A stretch of DNA of 14,788 bases from Candidatus Wildermuthbacteria bacterium RIFCSPHIGHO2_12_FULL_40_12 (GTDB lineage: Bacteria; Patescibacteriota; Minisyncoccia; Minisyncoccales; 2-12-FULL-40-12): assembly GCA_001823315.1 (NCBI GenBank), contig MHUC01000022.1, positions 1 to 14,788 of the forward strand. Reading direction: 5' to 3'. Position numbers and translations under genes: made by a program. A model generated the notes under the pieces. The model ran no database searches. It was given only the letters and a program-made list of their open reading frames with translations, and was not told the origin of the DNA. This document shows positions 1 to 5,475 of the stretch, in pieces (the first letter of the stretch is position 1; every line of letters starts with the position of its first letter).

Positions 1-258
1 GTGAATTTTATAGCTTTTTTGGGTTGGAATCCGGGAGACGAAAGAGAAATTTATTCTTTACTTTCTTTGACGAAAGAGTTTTCCATAGACAGAATCCAAA
101 AAGGAGGAGCCGTTTTCAATATCCAAAGATTAGATTTCCTAAACGGTTTTTATATTCGTCAACGCTCTGTCGAGAAATTAACTAAACTCTGCATTCCTTA
201 TTTGATTGGAGCAGGGTTAATTGAACCGCTCAACGGGTCTAATAACCGAATCGTTTAA
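1..258 (+). CDS. gltX: Glutamyl-tRNA synthetase, upstream fragment (partial, frameshifted)
   Basis: GltX charges tRNA-Glu with glutamate in the cytoplasm. This piece carries the end of the catalytic half: FLGWNPGDEREIYSL (from about residue 6) and the FNIQRLDFLNGFYIR block, both typical of class I GluRS just before the anticodon-binding helical domain. The HIGH and KMSKS motifs would lie before the window, so the gene is cut by the left edge; the GTG at base 1 is probably an internal codon, not a start. The frame ends at TAA 256-258, while GluRS-like sequence continues in the next frame (221-778). The two pieces together make one gltX with a +1 shift somewhere in 221-258, inside a variable linker. 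Identity is firm; whether the break is real or a sequence error cannot be told here. Confidence 0.85.
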   Translation: MNFIAFLGWNPGDEREIYSLLSLTKEFSIDRIQKGGAVFNIQRLDFLNGFYIRQRSVEKLTKLCIPYLIGAGLIEPLNGSNNRIV

Positions 259-778
259 ACGCTTATTTCTTATGGTTCCAGAGAAATTAAAATTATTTAA
301 AGAGAAACTGCCAAAATATAAAATCAAAGCCACGGGCGAGATTATTGCTTTTGATTGGTTGGAAAAAGTAGTCGCTATTTACCAAGAACGATTAAAAAAA
401 CTGTCTGAAATATCAGAGTTAGCCGGTTTCTTTTTGAGAGATAATTTGGAGTACGAGACGGAATTATTAAAATGGCAGAATATGACAGACAGGGAAGTTA
501 TTGGATCGCTGGAAAGGGTGGAAGAAATTATCAAATTCATTAGCGAAAATGATTGGACCCAAGATAATCTGGAAAAATCCTTGATTGCAAAGGCAGAGAA
601 AGATATGCAACAGAGAAAGGTCGGTAGTAAAGGAGAATTGTTATGGCCTTTGCGGGTTGCCTTGACGGGAAAGAAAGCGTCGGCCGGGCCATTTGAGGTG
701 GCAGCGATTTTGGGCAGAGAAAAAACATTGAAAAGGATAAAGGAAGCTATGGAAAATTGTAGAAAGCAACATTTTTAA
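221..778 (+). CDS. gltX: Glutamyl-tRNA synthetase, C-terminal fragment (anticodon-binding domain)
   Basis: This is the rest of gltX, in the frame one base on from the fragment that ends at 258. It is the helical anticodon-binding domain: WLEKVVAIYQERLKKLSEI, then LLKWQNMTDREV, and near the end LLWPLRVALTGKKASAGPF and ILGREKTLKRIKEA, the most conserved C-terminal GluRS signatures. The domain cannot aminoacylate alone. The nominal TTG start at 221 has no SD and is simply where this frame opens, so true coding in this frame may begin anywhere from 221 to about 259. It is followed within 20 bases by a new promoter (797-824); no terminator hairpin was found between. The linker residues just after the junction are poorly conserved in the family, so they do not pinpoint the indel. 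Confidence 0.85.
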   Translation: MNRSTGLITESFKRLFLMVPEKLKLFKEKLPKYKIKATGEIIAFDWLEKVVAIYQERLKKLSEISELAGFFLRDNLEYETELLKWQNMTDREVIGSLERVEEIIKFISENDWTQDNLEKSLIAKAEKDMQQRKVGSKGELLWPLRVALTGKKASAGPFEVAAILGREKTLKRIKEAMENCRKQHF

Positions 779-796
779 ATCTGGGGAAGATTATCC

Positions 797-824
797 TTGA
801 CAGCTTTTTAGATTTTATTAATAT
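797..824 (+). promoter_or_regulatory. Sigma-70-type promoter for the 831-1028 transcript
   Basis: A perfect -35 TTGACA at 797-802 is followed after 16 bases by a -10-like TAATAT at 819-824. It lies directly after gltX and drives transcription away from it, with an expected start near 831. The spacing is one base short of ideal and the -10 is only partly consensus. Confidence 0.6.
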
Positions 825-895
825 AGATTAAAGTTCTTTTGAGTACGTATTTTGATCGGTGAATAACCGGTCAAAGTATAATTATGATTGATCCT

Positions 896-961
896 TTTTA
901 GGATCATCCACCCGGAGGGTGTGGCCCATTTTAGGACCATCCATCCAGAGGGTGGGCCGGC
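896..961 (+). repeat. 33-bp tandem duplication carrying GGA/AGA-loop hairpins
   Basis: Copy 1 (896-928) and copy 2 (929-961) begin TTTTAGGAYCATCCAYCC and match at 23 of the first 26 positions. Each contains a small GC-rich hairpin with a three-base purine loop. The differing bases preserve pairing: in copy 2 the C-to-T change at 944 becomes a G-U pair. That hints at RNA-level structure but also fits a simple palindromic repeat element. Confidence 0.6.
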
Positions 962-1028
962 GCGTTTAAGTAAAATTGGCCTTGAGGGGACCTTGAGGAC
1001 TGTTGTAAATGCTGAACGCGCTTTTTTT
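960..1028 (+). terminator. Terminator-like long stem plus T-run
   Basis: GCGCGTT at 960-966 is complementary to AACGCGC at 1015-1021, followed immediately by seven Ts (1022-1028). The 48-base interval between the arms is unusually long for an intrinsic terminator, so this may instead be a switchable structure, with the 5' arm free to pair elsewhere. Confidence 0.4.
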
Positions 1029-1035
1029 ATTGTGA

Positions 1036-1064
1036 TTTACAAAATTAATTATATGTTTTATGAT
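1036..1064 (+). promoter_or_regulatory. Promoter of the 1118 gene
   Basis: TTTACA (1036-1041) and TATGAT (1059-1064) are separated by exactly 17 bases, a good vegetative promoter pattern. The expected start is near 1071, giving a leader of about 47 bases. An 8-bp inverted repeat, TTGTAAAT 1003-1010 with ATTTACAA 1035-1042, covers the -35 box and could be an operator. Confidence 0.6.
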
Positions 1065-1117
1065 GAATATAGCTTTTTTGTAATTTAATACACAAAAGAT
1101 TAAAAGGGAGTAAAATA

Positions 1118-1537
1118 ATGACTCAAGCATGGATGGCTCGCGCGAGCAAACGCCAAGGTCTTTTAAAGCGATTAATTGACGAAATCTTCAAATTGGAGGA
1201 GGAAAGCAGGGAAAGATGGGAGATTAATTACATTCTGAGTTGGATGTGCTCTCATTATTTGTGTTCTCGATTAATTGGGAACACAAACCATATCGAGGGC
1301 CCTTTGCTTTATTGTAAAGCGATTCCTATACGTGATTTTTTCCGCAACGTAATACTAGTGGAAATCCAGCAGTTTGCCTCGGTTCCAGAAGAAGTAGACC
1401 TGATAGTTTTTCAGCTGCTGAAAGAGTTGAATCACCAGTTAGCGGCGGAAATTCAGTCTAGGTATCAATCCGTAGAGCTGATGAATTCTGAATCGATTTC
1501 TGGCTCAGGTATTACATCTAATACGCAGGAGATTTAA
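1118..1537 (+). CDS. Hypothetical protein, 139 aa, orphan
   Basis: I do not recognise this protein. It is soluble and mixed helical in appearance, with a basic N-terminus (MARASKRQGLLKRL), an acidic stretch EEESRERWE around residues 27-35, a central WMCSHYLCSRL segment with two cysteines (residues 44 and 49), and a Ser/Thr-rich polar tail after about residue 122. It has no signal peptide or membrane segment. The ATG at 1118 is well supported: AGGGAG lies 7 bases upstream, one of the clearest ribosome sites in the window. Its own promoter (1036-1064) and intrinsic terminator (1555-1580) make it a single-gene transcription unit between gltX and the recombination locus. That complete set of signals argues that it is a real, expressed gene despite its unknown function. 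Confidence 0.7.
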   Translation: MTQAWMARASKRQGLLKRLIDEIFKLEEESRERWEINYILSWMCSHYLCSRLIGNTNHIEGPLLYCKAIPIRDFFRNVILVEIQQFASVPEEVDLIVFQLLKELNHQLAAEIQSRYQSVELMNSESISGSGITSNTQEI

Positions 1538-1554
1538 TCTTTGTTCGAGTTCGT

Positions 1555-1580
1555 CCGTCCTAACTTAGGGCGGCTTTTTT
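1555..1580 (+). terminator. Intrinsic terminator of the 1118 gene
   Basis: CCGTCCT (1555-1561) pairs with AGGGCGG (1567-1573; 7 bp with one G-U pair) over the loop AACTT, then C and six Ts (1575-1580). It lies 18 bases after the stop codon. Confidence 0.75.
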
Positions 1581-1584
1581 ATAC

Positions 1585-1677
1585 AATAAACAAGTTTGTT
1601 CTTCACTTCGTTTAGAATAAACAAGTTTGTTCTTCACTTCGTTCAGAATAAACAAGTTTGTTTTTAACTGCGTTCAA
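1585..1677 (+). repeat. Three 31-bp tandem direct repeats
   Basis: Units at 1585-1615, 1616-1646 and 1647-1677. The first two are nearly identical (one T/C difference) and the third is degenerate in its second half. Each unit opens with AATAAACAAGTTTGTT, containing the palindrome AACAA-GT-TTGTT, followed in the first two units by CTTCACTTCG. They lie between the terminator of the 1118 gene and the recombinase promoter. Adjacent copies without a spacer rule out a CRISPR array; a protein-binding array or slippage-prone junk are the options. Confidence 0.8.
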
Positions 1678-1697
1678 AATAAGGCACTGGGGGAGTA

Positions 1698-1726
1698 TTG
1701 ACAGACGTATTTGGTCTGTATACTAT
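1698..1726 (+). promoter_or_regulatory. Promoter of the Xer recombinase gene
   Basis: A perfect TTGACA (1698-1703) is followed after 17 bases by TACTAT (1721-1726). The predicted start, near 1733, is immediately at the left edge of the dif-like palindrome, so a recombinase bound there would sit on the initially transcribed region. The leader to the ATG is about 68 bases. Confidence 0.7.
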
Positions 1727-1737
1727 AGAAGTAGTAT

Positions 1738-1765
1738 ACTTCGCATAATGGTTCTTTATCGAAGT
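1738..1765 (+). other. dif: Candidate dif (Xer recombination) site
   Basis: The layout is 11 + 6 + 11 bases: left arm ACTTCGCATAA (1738-1748), central TGGTTC (1749-1754), right arm TTTATCGAAGT (1755-1765). The left arm matches the classical XerC-arm consensus (RNTKCGCATAA) at every position; the right arm is a poorer match to the XerD-arm pattern. The outer parts form a perfect 8-bp inverted repeat, ATACTTCG (1736-1743) with CGAAGTAT (1760-1767). A further half-site GAAGTA lies at 1728-1733. The site is 35 bases upstream of a Xer recombinase gene, as in single-recombinase systems (XerS, XerH), where dif is next to its gene. The assignment rests on pattern and position only. Confidence 0.55.
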
Positions 1766-1800
1766 ATCATGTCTAAACGATTAATCACTCCCCCAATAAT

Positions 1801-2751
1801 ATGAAAAAAGACAACAGGCCTATAGTTGAGCACGTTAATGATTTTTTAGAGTATTTGGATATAGAAAAAGGATTGAGTAATAAAAGCCAGGAAACCTACG
1901 AAAGATTTTTAAAAAGATTTATAAAATGGTTGAAAAACAGCAACCTTGAATCTTTGCTTCCTCACGAGCTTTCTGAAGATCATATTCGTAAATACCGGGT
2001 TTCTCTATCTCAAACCTTTAATATAAACACCAAAGAGCCTTTAAAGAGATCTACCCAAAATTACTATCTAATTGCTCTCAGGAACCTTTTAAATTATTTT
2101 GCCGACCATAACATCATCTCTTTACCAGCCGAAAAGATTAAGCTGGCAAAATCTAAGCCTGAAGAAAGAGCCATTAAATTCTTAGGCGTTGATCAGATAA
2201 AAAAACTTATTGAAACTCCAAATACCTCTAATATTTTCGGTTTACGAGACAGAGCCATTCTGGAAACTTTTTTTTCAACAGGTCTTCGGGTAGCGGAATT
2301 AGTGAGTTTAAATAAAGAACAAATTAAAATTACGCCCGAAACGAAAAATTTGGAAATCGTAGTAATTGGCAAAGGCAACAGACCGCGTCCGGTTTATTTA
2401 TCAGAAAGAGCAATAAAATGGCTAAGTAAGTACATAACAACTCGTAGAGACAAAGAAAAGGCTTTATTTATTAATTACAAAGGGCCGAAAAATTCGCAAA
2501 AACGATTATCCTCACGCTCGATGGAAAATATTGTTAAGAAATATACCCTCTTAGCTGGCGTCCCGATTTTTACCAGTCCTCACACGCTTCGCCACTCTTT
2601 TGCAACGGATCTTTTAACACAAGGTGCTGATTTAAGAACTATTCAAGAATTTTTAGGCCATAAAAATATAGGCACTACTCAAATCTATGCTTCTGTTACG
2701 TCAAAAAAACTTAGAGAAACCCATAGAAAATTCCATAGCCTAAGAGAATAA
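1801..2751 (+). CDS. xer: Xer-family tyrosine recombinase (316 aa)
   Basis: This is a site-specific DNA recombinase that forms a 3'-phosphotyrosine intermediate; chromosomal Xer proteins resolve dimers at dif. It has an N-terminal SAM-like core-binding domain (about 10-105; YLDIEKGLSNKSQETYERFLKRF) and a C-terminal catalytic domain with the full set R163 (TGLRVAEL), K191 (GKGNRPRPV), H261 and R264 (HTLRHSFAT), H287 (LGHKNIGTTQIY) and nucleophile Y296. Length and layout fit XerC/D-type proteins rather than long phage integrases. It starts at ATG 1801 without an SD (CCCCCAATAAT precedes it). Its promoter is at 1698-1726, with the dif-like site in the leader, so autoregulation by binding is plausible. 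No XerC/XerD partner is visible. An integron or phage integrase is less likely because there are no cassette or phage genes nearby. Confidence 0.9.
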   Translation: MKKDNRPIVEHVNDFLEYLDIEKGLSNKSQETYERFLKRFIKWLKNSNLESLLPHELSEDHIRKYRVSLSQTFNINTKEPLKRSTQNYYLIALRNLLNYFADHNIISLPAEKIKLAKSKPEERAIKFLGVDQIKKLIETPNTSNIFGLRDRAILETFFSTGLRVAELVSLNKEQIKITPETKNLEIVVIGKGNRPRPVYLSERAIKWLSKYITTRRDKEKALFINYKGPKNSQKRLSSRSMENIVKKYTLLAGVPIFTSPHTLRHSFATDLLTQGADLRTIQEFLGHKNIGTTQIYASVTSKKLRETHRKFHSLRE

Positions 2752-2763
2752 TAATTTTAAAAA

Positions 2764-3285
2764 ATGGACAAAACTCAATCCCAAACAATATCAGGAGATT
2801 ATATTGCCGGATTTGTTGACGGCGAAGGATGTTTTGATCTACAGTTTCGGAGAGATGTTCGTCGAGAAAGGAAAAACAAACCAGTCTATTATGGATGGAA
2901 ATGTCAATTCGTAATTGTTACTAGAAAAGACGACGAAGACCTTTTAAAGAAAATACAGGCTAATCTTGGGTGTGGGGCTATCTATCTTGCCCGTGGAGAT
3001 CAGGTTAGGTATTCCGTTCAAGACATAGACAATCTACACAATATAACCGTGCCCTTTTTCAGGAGAAATTCTTTACATGGTAAGAAGAAACAAGATTTTG
3101 AATTATGGGCAGAAGCTATAGAAATTATCTATCGTAATAAAGGCAAATTTATGCGGAAATGGGTTAAGAGTGATTTTACGCGTATCATAAATATTCACGA
3201 ATCAATGCAAAAATTTAAAGCCAAAAGACCACAAGGCCTAAAGTGGATTTCTATAGCAAGATCAATAACGGAAACTATAAAATGA
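2764..3285 (+). CDS. LAGLIDADG homing endonuclease (173 aa, single motif)
   Basis: The N-terminal YIAGFVDGEGCF (from residue 13) is the LAGLIDADG signature, with the catalytic acidic residue in DGEG, followed by the usual beta-strand region (KCQFVIVTRKDDEDLLKKI) and FELWAEAIEII near the C-terminus. A single motif implies a homodimer cutting a long, near-palindromic DNA site. It starts 12 bases after the recombinase stop, with no SD and no obvious promoter, so it is probably co-transcribed with xer. These proteins usually sit inside introns or inteins; here both flanking genes are intact, so it is free-standing. It stops with TGA. A role as a maturase or degenerate regulator cannot be excluded. 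Confidence 0.85.
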   Translation: MDKTQSQTISGDYIAGFVDGEGCFDLQFRRDVRRERKNKPVYYGWKCQFVIVTRKDDEDLLKKIQANLGCGAIYLARGDQVRYSVQDIDNLHNITVPFFRRNSLHGKKKQDFELWAEAIEIIYRNKGKFMRKWVKSDFTRIINIHESMQKFKAKRPQGLKWISIARSITETIK

Positions 3286-3583
3286 GAATATTATCCCCCA
3301 TTTTGAGCTTTGAAGCCTAATTTTAGGCCTATTTTTGCCCCCTAGGAGCCATTCTAAGCGGTTTTTAACTCTAAGACGATAAATACTCTATTCGGCTGAT
3401 TCTTGCCTTATTTCGTCGTATATTTAGTTTTTCTTAGGGAATGTGAGATATTCATCGACAACTTGCCTCGTTGGAAATCTTTGATTTCGTTCGGGGTTTC
3501 ATAGTGGTAAGAATTTAAAAGGATAAACCGCCGATATGAGGCGATTTTTGTCAGATTCGTCCTGAATTCGTCAAATGGAGAGT
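3286..3583. other. Convergent intergenic region, no gene seen
   Basis: This 298-base gap lies between the converging endonuclease and obg genes. No frame on either strand is open for a convincing gene, and I found no tRNA-like T-loop. The only structure is GCCTAA (3315-3320) with TTAGGC (3323-3328), then CTATTTTT, a weak terminator for the + strand genes, and CGCC/GGCG around 3528-3545 followed by ATTTTT. It could hold decayed sequence. Confidence 0.5.
3315..3336 (+). terminator. Weak terminator after the endonuclease gene
   Basis: A short stem GCCTAA/TTAGGC with a very small loop (in practice GCCTA over a four-base loop) is followed by CTATTTTT. It is the only terminator-like element after the xer-endonuclease pair; the stem is weak. 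Confidence 0.35.
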
Positions 3584-4552
3584 CTATTTATGTTTCTGTT
3601 TTGTTATCTCGCGTAAAATCTCTTCAACTTTTTTTATGCTTTTTTCGTCGATTATGGAGATGGGTATTACTTCCCTACCAGTTTCTTTCAGCTCGTTTAT
3701 TTTTTCCCCAATTTCTTTTTCGTTTAGTAGATCAGATTTGCTTAAAAAAACATATTCTTTTTTTTCCAACAAGCTTTTGTTGTATTTTTCCAACTCGTTT
3801 CTGATGGTCTGATAGTCCGAAAGAGGATTTTTGGAATCGGCGGAGATGAAATGAAAAATGGTTTTAGTCCTTTCGATGTGGCGTAAAAACTTAATGCCAA
3901 ACCCCTTGCCATCAGAGGATCCTTCAATCAGGCCGGGAATATCGGCCAATATCAATTCGTAGTAAACTCCTAAGTTTGGATCTAAAGTAGTAAATGGATA
4001 ATTGGCTACCTTGCTTTTGGCGTTTGTCAGTATGTTTAATAAACTCGATTTACCGACATTGGGAAGCCCCACAAATCCGACATCAGCTATCAGTTTAAGC
4101 TCTAACCTTATGTCATATTCTTCGCCTAATGATCCTTCCCGGAATTCCACAGGGCTGGTATTGGTGGACGAACGGAAAAAATAATTTCCGTTTCCGCCAA
4201 TACCGCCTTTTGCCACTAAAAAACGCTCACCAACAGAAATAATTTCAGATTTTTTGCCCATCGATATATTATGAAGTACCGTCCCTATCGGTATTACTAC
4301 AACAAGATCTTTGCCTTTAGCTCCATCGTAAAGCTGGTTTTTCCCGTTTTCACCGTCTTCCGCCGCTATGTTTTTCTTGTAGCGGAACTGGATTAATGCT
4401 CCTAAATTCGATACTCCTTCAAAATAAACATCTCCGCCCTTACCTCCATTGGCTCCGGTTGGTCCTAGGCTCATCTTCGTTTTGTTGAACGCCACAGCAC
4501 CGCGGCCGCCCTTCCCGGCTTTTACATTGATTGTTACGTCGTCAATTAGCAT
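3584..4552 (-). CDS. obg: Obg/CgtA ribosome-assembly GTPase (322 aa)
   Basis: This essential GTPase binds the 50S subunit late in assembly. The glycine-rich Obg fold spans about residues 1-157 (KAGKGGRGAVAF, GPTGANGGKGGDVYF, AKGGIGGNGN). The G domain follows: G1 GLPNVGKS (162-169), G2 FTTLDP (187-192), G3 DIPG (204-207), G4 SKSD (271-274) and a G5-like ISI near 298. The variable OCT C-terminal domain of many Obg proteins is absent. G4 reads SKSD where the family usually has NKxD or TKxD; a serine there is tolerated in some GTPases. It starts 5 bases after the upstream PD-(D/E)XK gene, so the two form an operon. In most bacteria obg follows rplU-rpmA, but here rpmA lies about 9 kb away on the other strand. 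No clear SD; the ATG fits the conserved N-terminus. Confidence 0.96.
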   Translation of the reverse strand: MLIDDVTINVKAGKGGRGAVAFNKTKMSLGPTGANGGKGGDVYFEGVSNLGALIQFRYKKNIAAEDGENGKNQLYDGAKGKDLVVVIPIGTVLHNISMGKKSEIISVGERFLVAKGGIGGNGNYFFRSSTNTSPVEFREGSLGEEYDIRLELKLIADVGFVGLPNVGKSSLLNILTNAKSKVANYPFTTLDPNLGVYYELILADIPGLIEGSSDGKGFGIKFLRHIERTKTIFHFISADSKNPLSDYQTIRNELEKYNKSLLEKKEYVFLSKSDLLNEKEIGEKINELKETGREVIPISIIDEKSIKKVEEILREITKQKHK

Positions 4553-4557
4553 GATTT

Positions 4558-5316
4558 TTATCCAATTCCCTCTTCTACATTGGTTAATCTATGAAAATCA
4601 CAATATTCGCAATTTTCTCCGGATAAGGGAATTTTATCCGAATCAAGGCATTTTTTAATGTCAAAAATTGTCGATTCTACCCAAGAATCATCGGCTTCAT
4701 GTTTTAATATTGAAACTTCAAAATCTAATCTGCCGTCGAATTTCGGGCTATTTTTTCCGGCATTGGCAAAAACAAAATAACCGGTTTTCGATACTTTAAA
4801 CCCCATCTGCCTGAAAATCCACTGGTAAATCTCCATCTGTCTTTTATAGCCCTGTTTGTACTCGTCCTCCAAAGAAATTTCTTTACTGGTGCTTGTGGCT
4901 TTGTAATCGACGATATAGAGTTCTTTGGATTTTTTATCTATCCAGATGTCGTCGACAATGCCACAAATATTAAAATTAGTTTTTTTGTGCAACACACAAG
5001 CTCCAACGCGTTTGTAATCATCGTCTCTCCATGTCGATAAATCGGTATGAGCAAAAGGAATGGCATCGATCTTGTATTTTTTCATTAATTCGTGTGGTTC
5101 GCCGTTCTTTCGTAAAAGATCGAATTCATTTTTTAGCAATTGGTCAACAGCGCTATTTAAAGACCAACCCGGCATGCCGGGCCTGGCAATTCCTAATTTT
5201 CTGTCTATATAAAAACATTTCGGGCATTCCAAAAACATATCTATTTTAGACCGGCTTATATTAAACGGGAGGCTTGCTTCGGGATTATAAAGATTGCTTT
5301 TTCTTTTTTGGATCAT
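4558..5316 (-). CDS. PD-(D/E)XK nuclease with four-cysteine (Fe-S) cluster, RecB/Cas4-like
   Basis: The 252-aa protein has the PD-(D/E)XK nuclease core: GIVDDIWID (catalytic Asp near 122-123), YIVDYKATS (D137-x-K139) and QMEIYQW (Q160, Y164), as in RecB-, AddB- and Cas4-type exonucleases. CPKC at 31-34 and CEYC at 236-239 lie at opposite ends, the spacing expected of the 4Fe-4S cluster that staples such nuclease domains. The likely role is DNA end-processing or repair. It lies directly upstream of obg, with no cas genes or repeats nearby, so a CRISPR function is not supported. It starts at ATG 5316 in an AT-rich leader without an SD. Family assignment is firm; the precise substrate is unknown. 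Confidence 0.85.
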   Translation of the reverse strand: MIQKRKSNLYNPEASLPFNISRSKIDMFLECPKCFYIDRKLGIARPGMPGWSLNSAVDQLLKNEFDLLRKNGEPHELMKKYKIDAIPFAHTDLSTWRDDDYKRVGACVLHKKTNFNICGIVDDIWIDKKSKELYIVDYKATSTSKEISLEDEYKQGYKRQMEIYQWIFRQMGFKVSKTGYFVFANAGKNSPKFDGRLDFEVSILKHEADDSWVESTIFDIKKCLDSDKIPLSGENCEYCDFHRLTNVEEGIG

Positions 5317-5426
5317 TTATTTATTTTATTCATGGATAAAATATTTATATCTCATCCTACCAAAAAATCCTGCCTGAAGGTAGCAAGCGCCTTATTAGCG
5401 ATTGATAGATTCCGTATGTTGGAATT

Positions 5427-5457
5427 AAAAACAACCCACTCAAAAAGTAAGTTGTTT
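5427..5457 (-). terminator. Terminator after the 40-aa basic gene
   Basis: On the minus strand AAACAAC (5457-5451) pairs with GTTGTTT (5435-5429), with an inner ACT/AGT pairing, and the 3' arm runs into Ts. It lies about 19 bases after the stop of the 5476-5598 gene and separates it from the nuclease-obg operon. Confidence 0.55.
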
Positions 5458-5475
5458 AAAATTTTGTTGTGAATT

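Larger units (their letters stand above)
831..1028 (+). ncRNA. Candidate structured RNA, unassigned (about 200 nt)
   Basis: This stretch sits between a promoter (797-824) and a T-run (1022-1028), with no convincing protein gene. It is rich in predicted helices: a 10-bp stem (851-860 with 866-875, one G-U pair, loop GAATA); GATCC 890-894 with GGATC 901-905; CACCC 909-913 with GGGTG 917-921 (loop GGA); CCATCC 941-946 with GGGTGG 950-955 (loop AGA); an alternative GGCCCA/TGGGCC closing stem around the second unit; and a closing GCGCGTT 960-966 with AACGCGC 1015-1021 directly before seven Ts. The two middle hairpins belong to a 33-bp duplicated unit. I do not recognise a known family. It could be a small RNA, a leader of the 1118 gene, or a repeat relic. 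The downstream gene has its own promoter, which favours a separate RNA. Confidence 0.45.
1688..1795 (+). repeat. 9-bp inverted repeat framing the recombinase promoter and dif-like site
   Basis: TGGGGGAGT (1688-1696) and ACTCCCCCA (1787-1795) are exact reverse complements 90 bases apart. They bracket the promoter and the palindrome, ending 5 bases before the recombinase ATG. The left copy lies upstream of the -35, so this is a DNA-level repeat, not an mRNA hairpin. It could be an accessory protein site or the ends of a small mobile or inverted segment. Confidence 0.55.

Noticed and set aside
254..260. TTTAAAC slippery heptamer at the gltX break, suggesting programmed -1 frameshifting
   Set aside because: The heptamer is not in register with the incoming frame and the needed change is +1, not -1.
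940..966. T-box-like string AGAGGGTGGGCCGGCGCG, resembling the AGGGTGGNACCGCG core, next to a terminator-like stem
   Set aside because: The core ACCGCG is not intact, the region upstream is too short for a normal Stem I, no specifier loop is evident and the downstream gene is not an aminoacyl-tRNA synthetase or amino-acid gene.
888..1088. 66-codon open frame with repeated HPEG
   Set aside because: It starts at TTG with no SD, spans the terminator-like stem and T-run and the next promoter; its repeat is a by-product of the 33-bp duplication.
1585..1677. CRISPR-like array
   Set aside because: Units are directly adjacent without spacers, and no cas genes are present.
1736..1767. loxP-like phage site
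   Set aside because: The ACTTCG arm part and spacing resemble loxP only loosely, no phage genes are present, and the dif reading fits the adjacent Xer better.
3286..3583. tRNA or group I intron remnants around the homing endonuclease gene
   Set aside because: No TTCGA-type T-loop, acceptor stem or conserved intron core elements could be made out.
4558..5316. Cas4 of a CRISPR system
   Set aside because: There are no cas1/cas2 genes or arrays; the four-cysteine nuclease fold alone is not specific.
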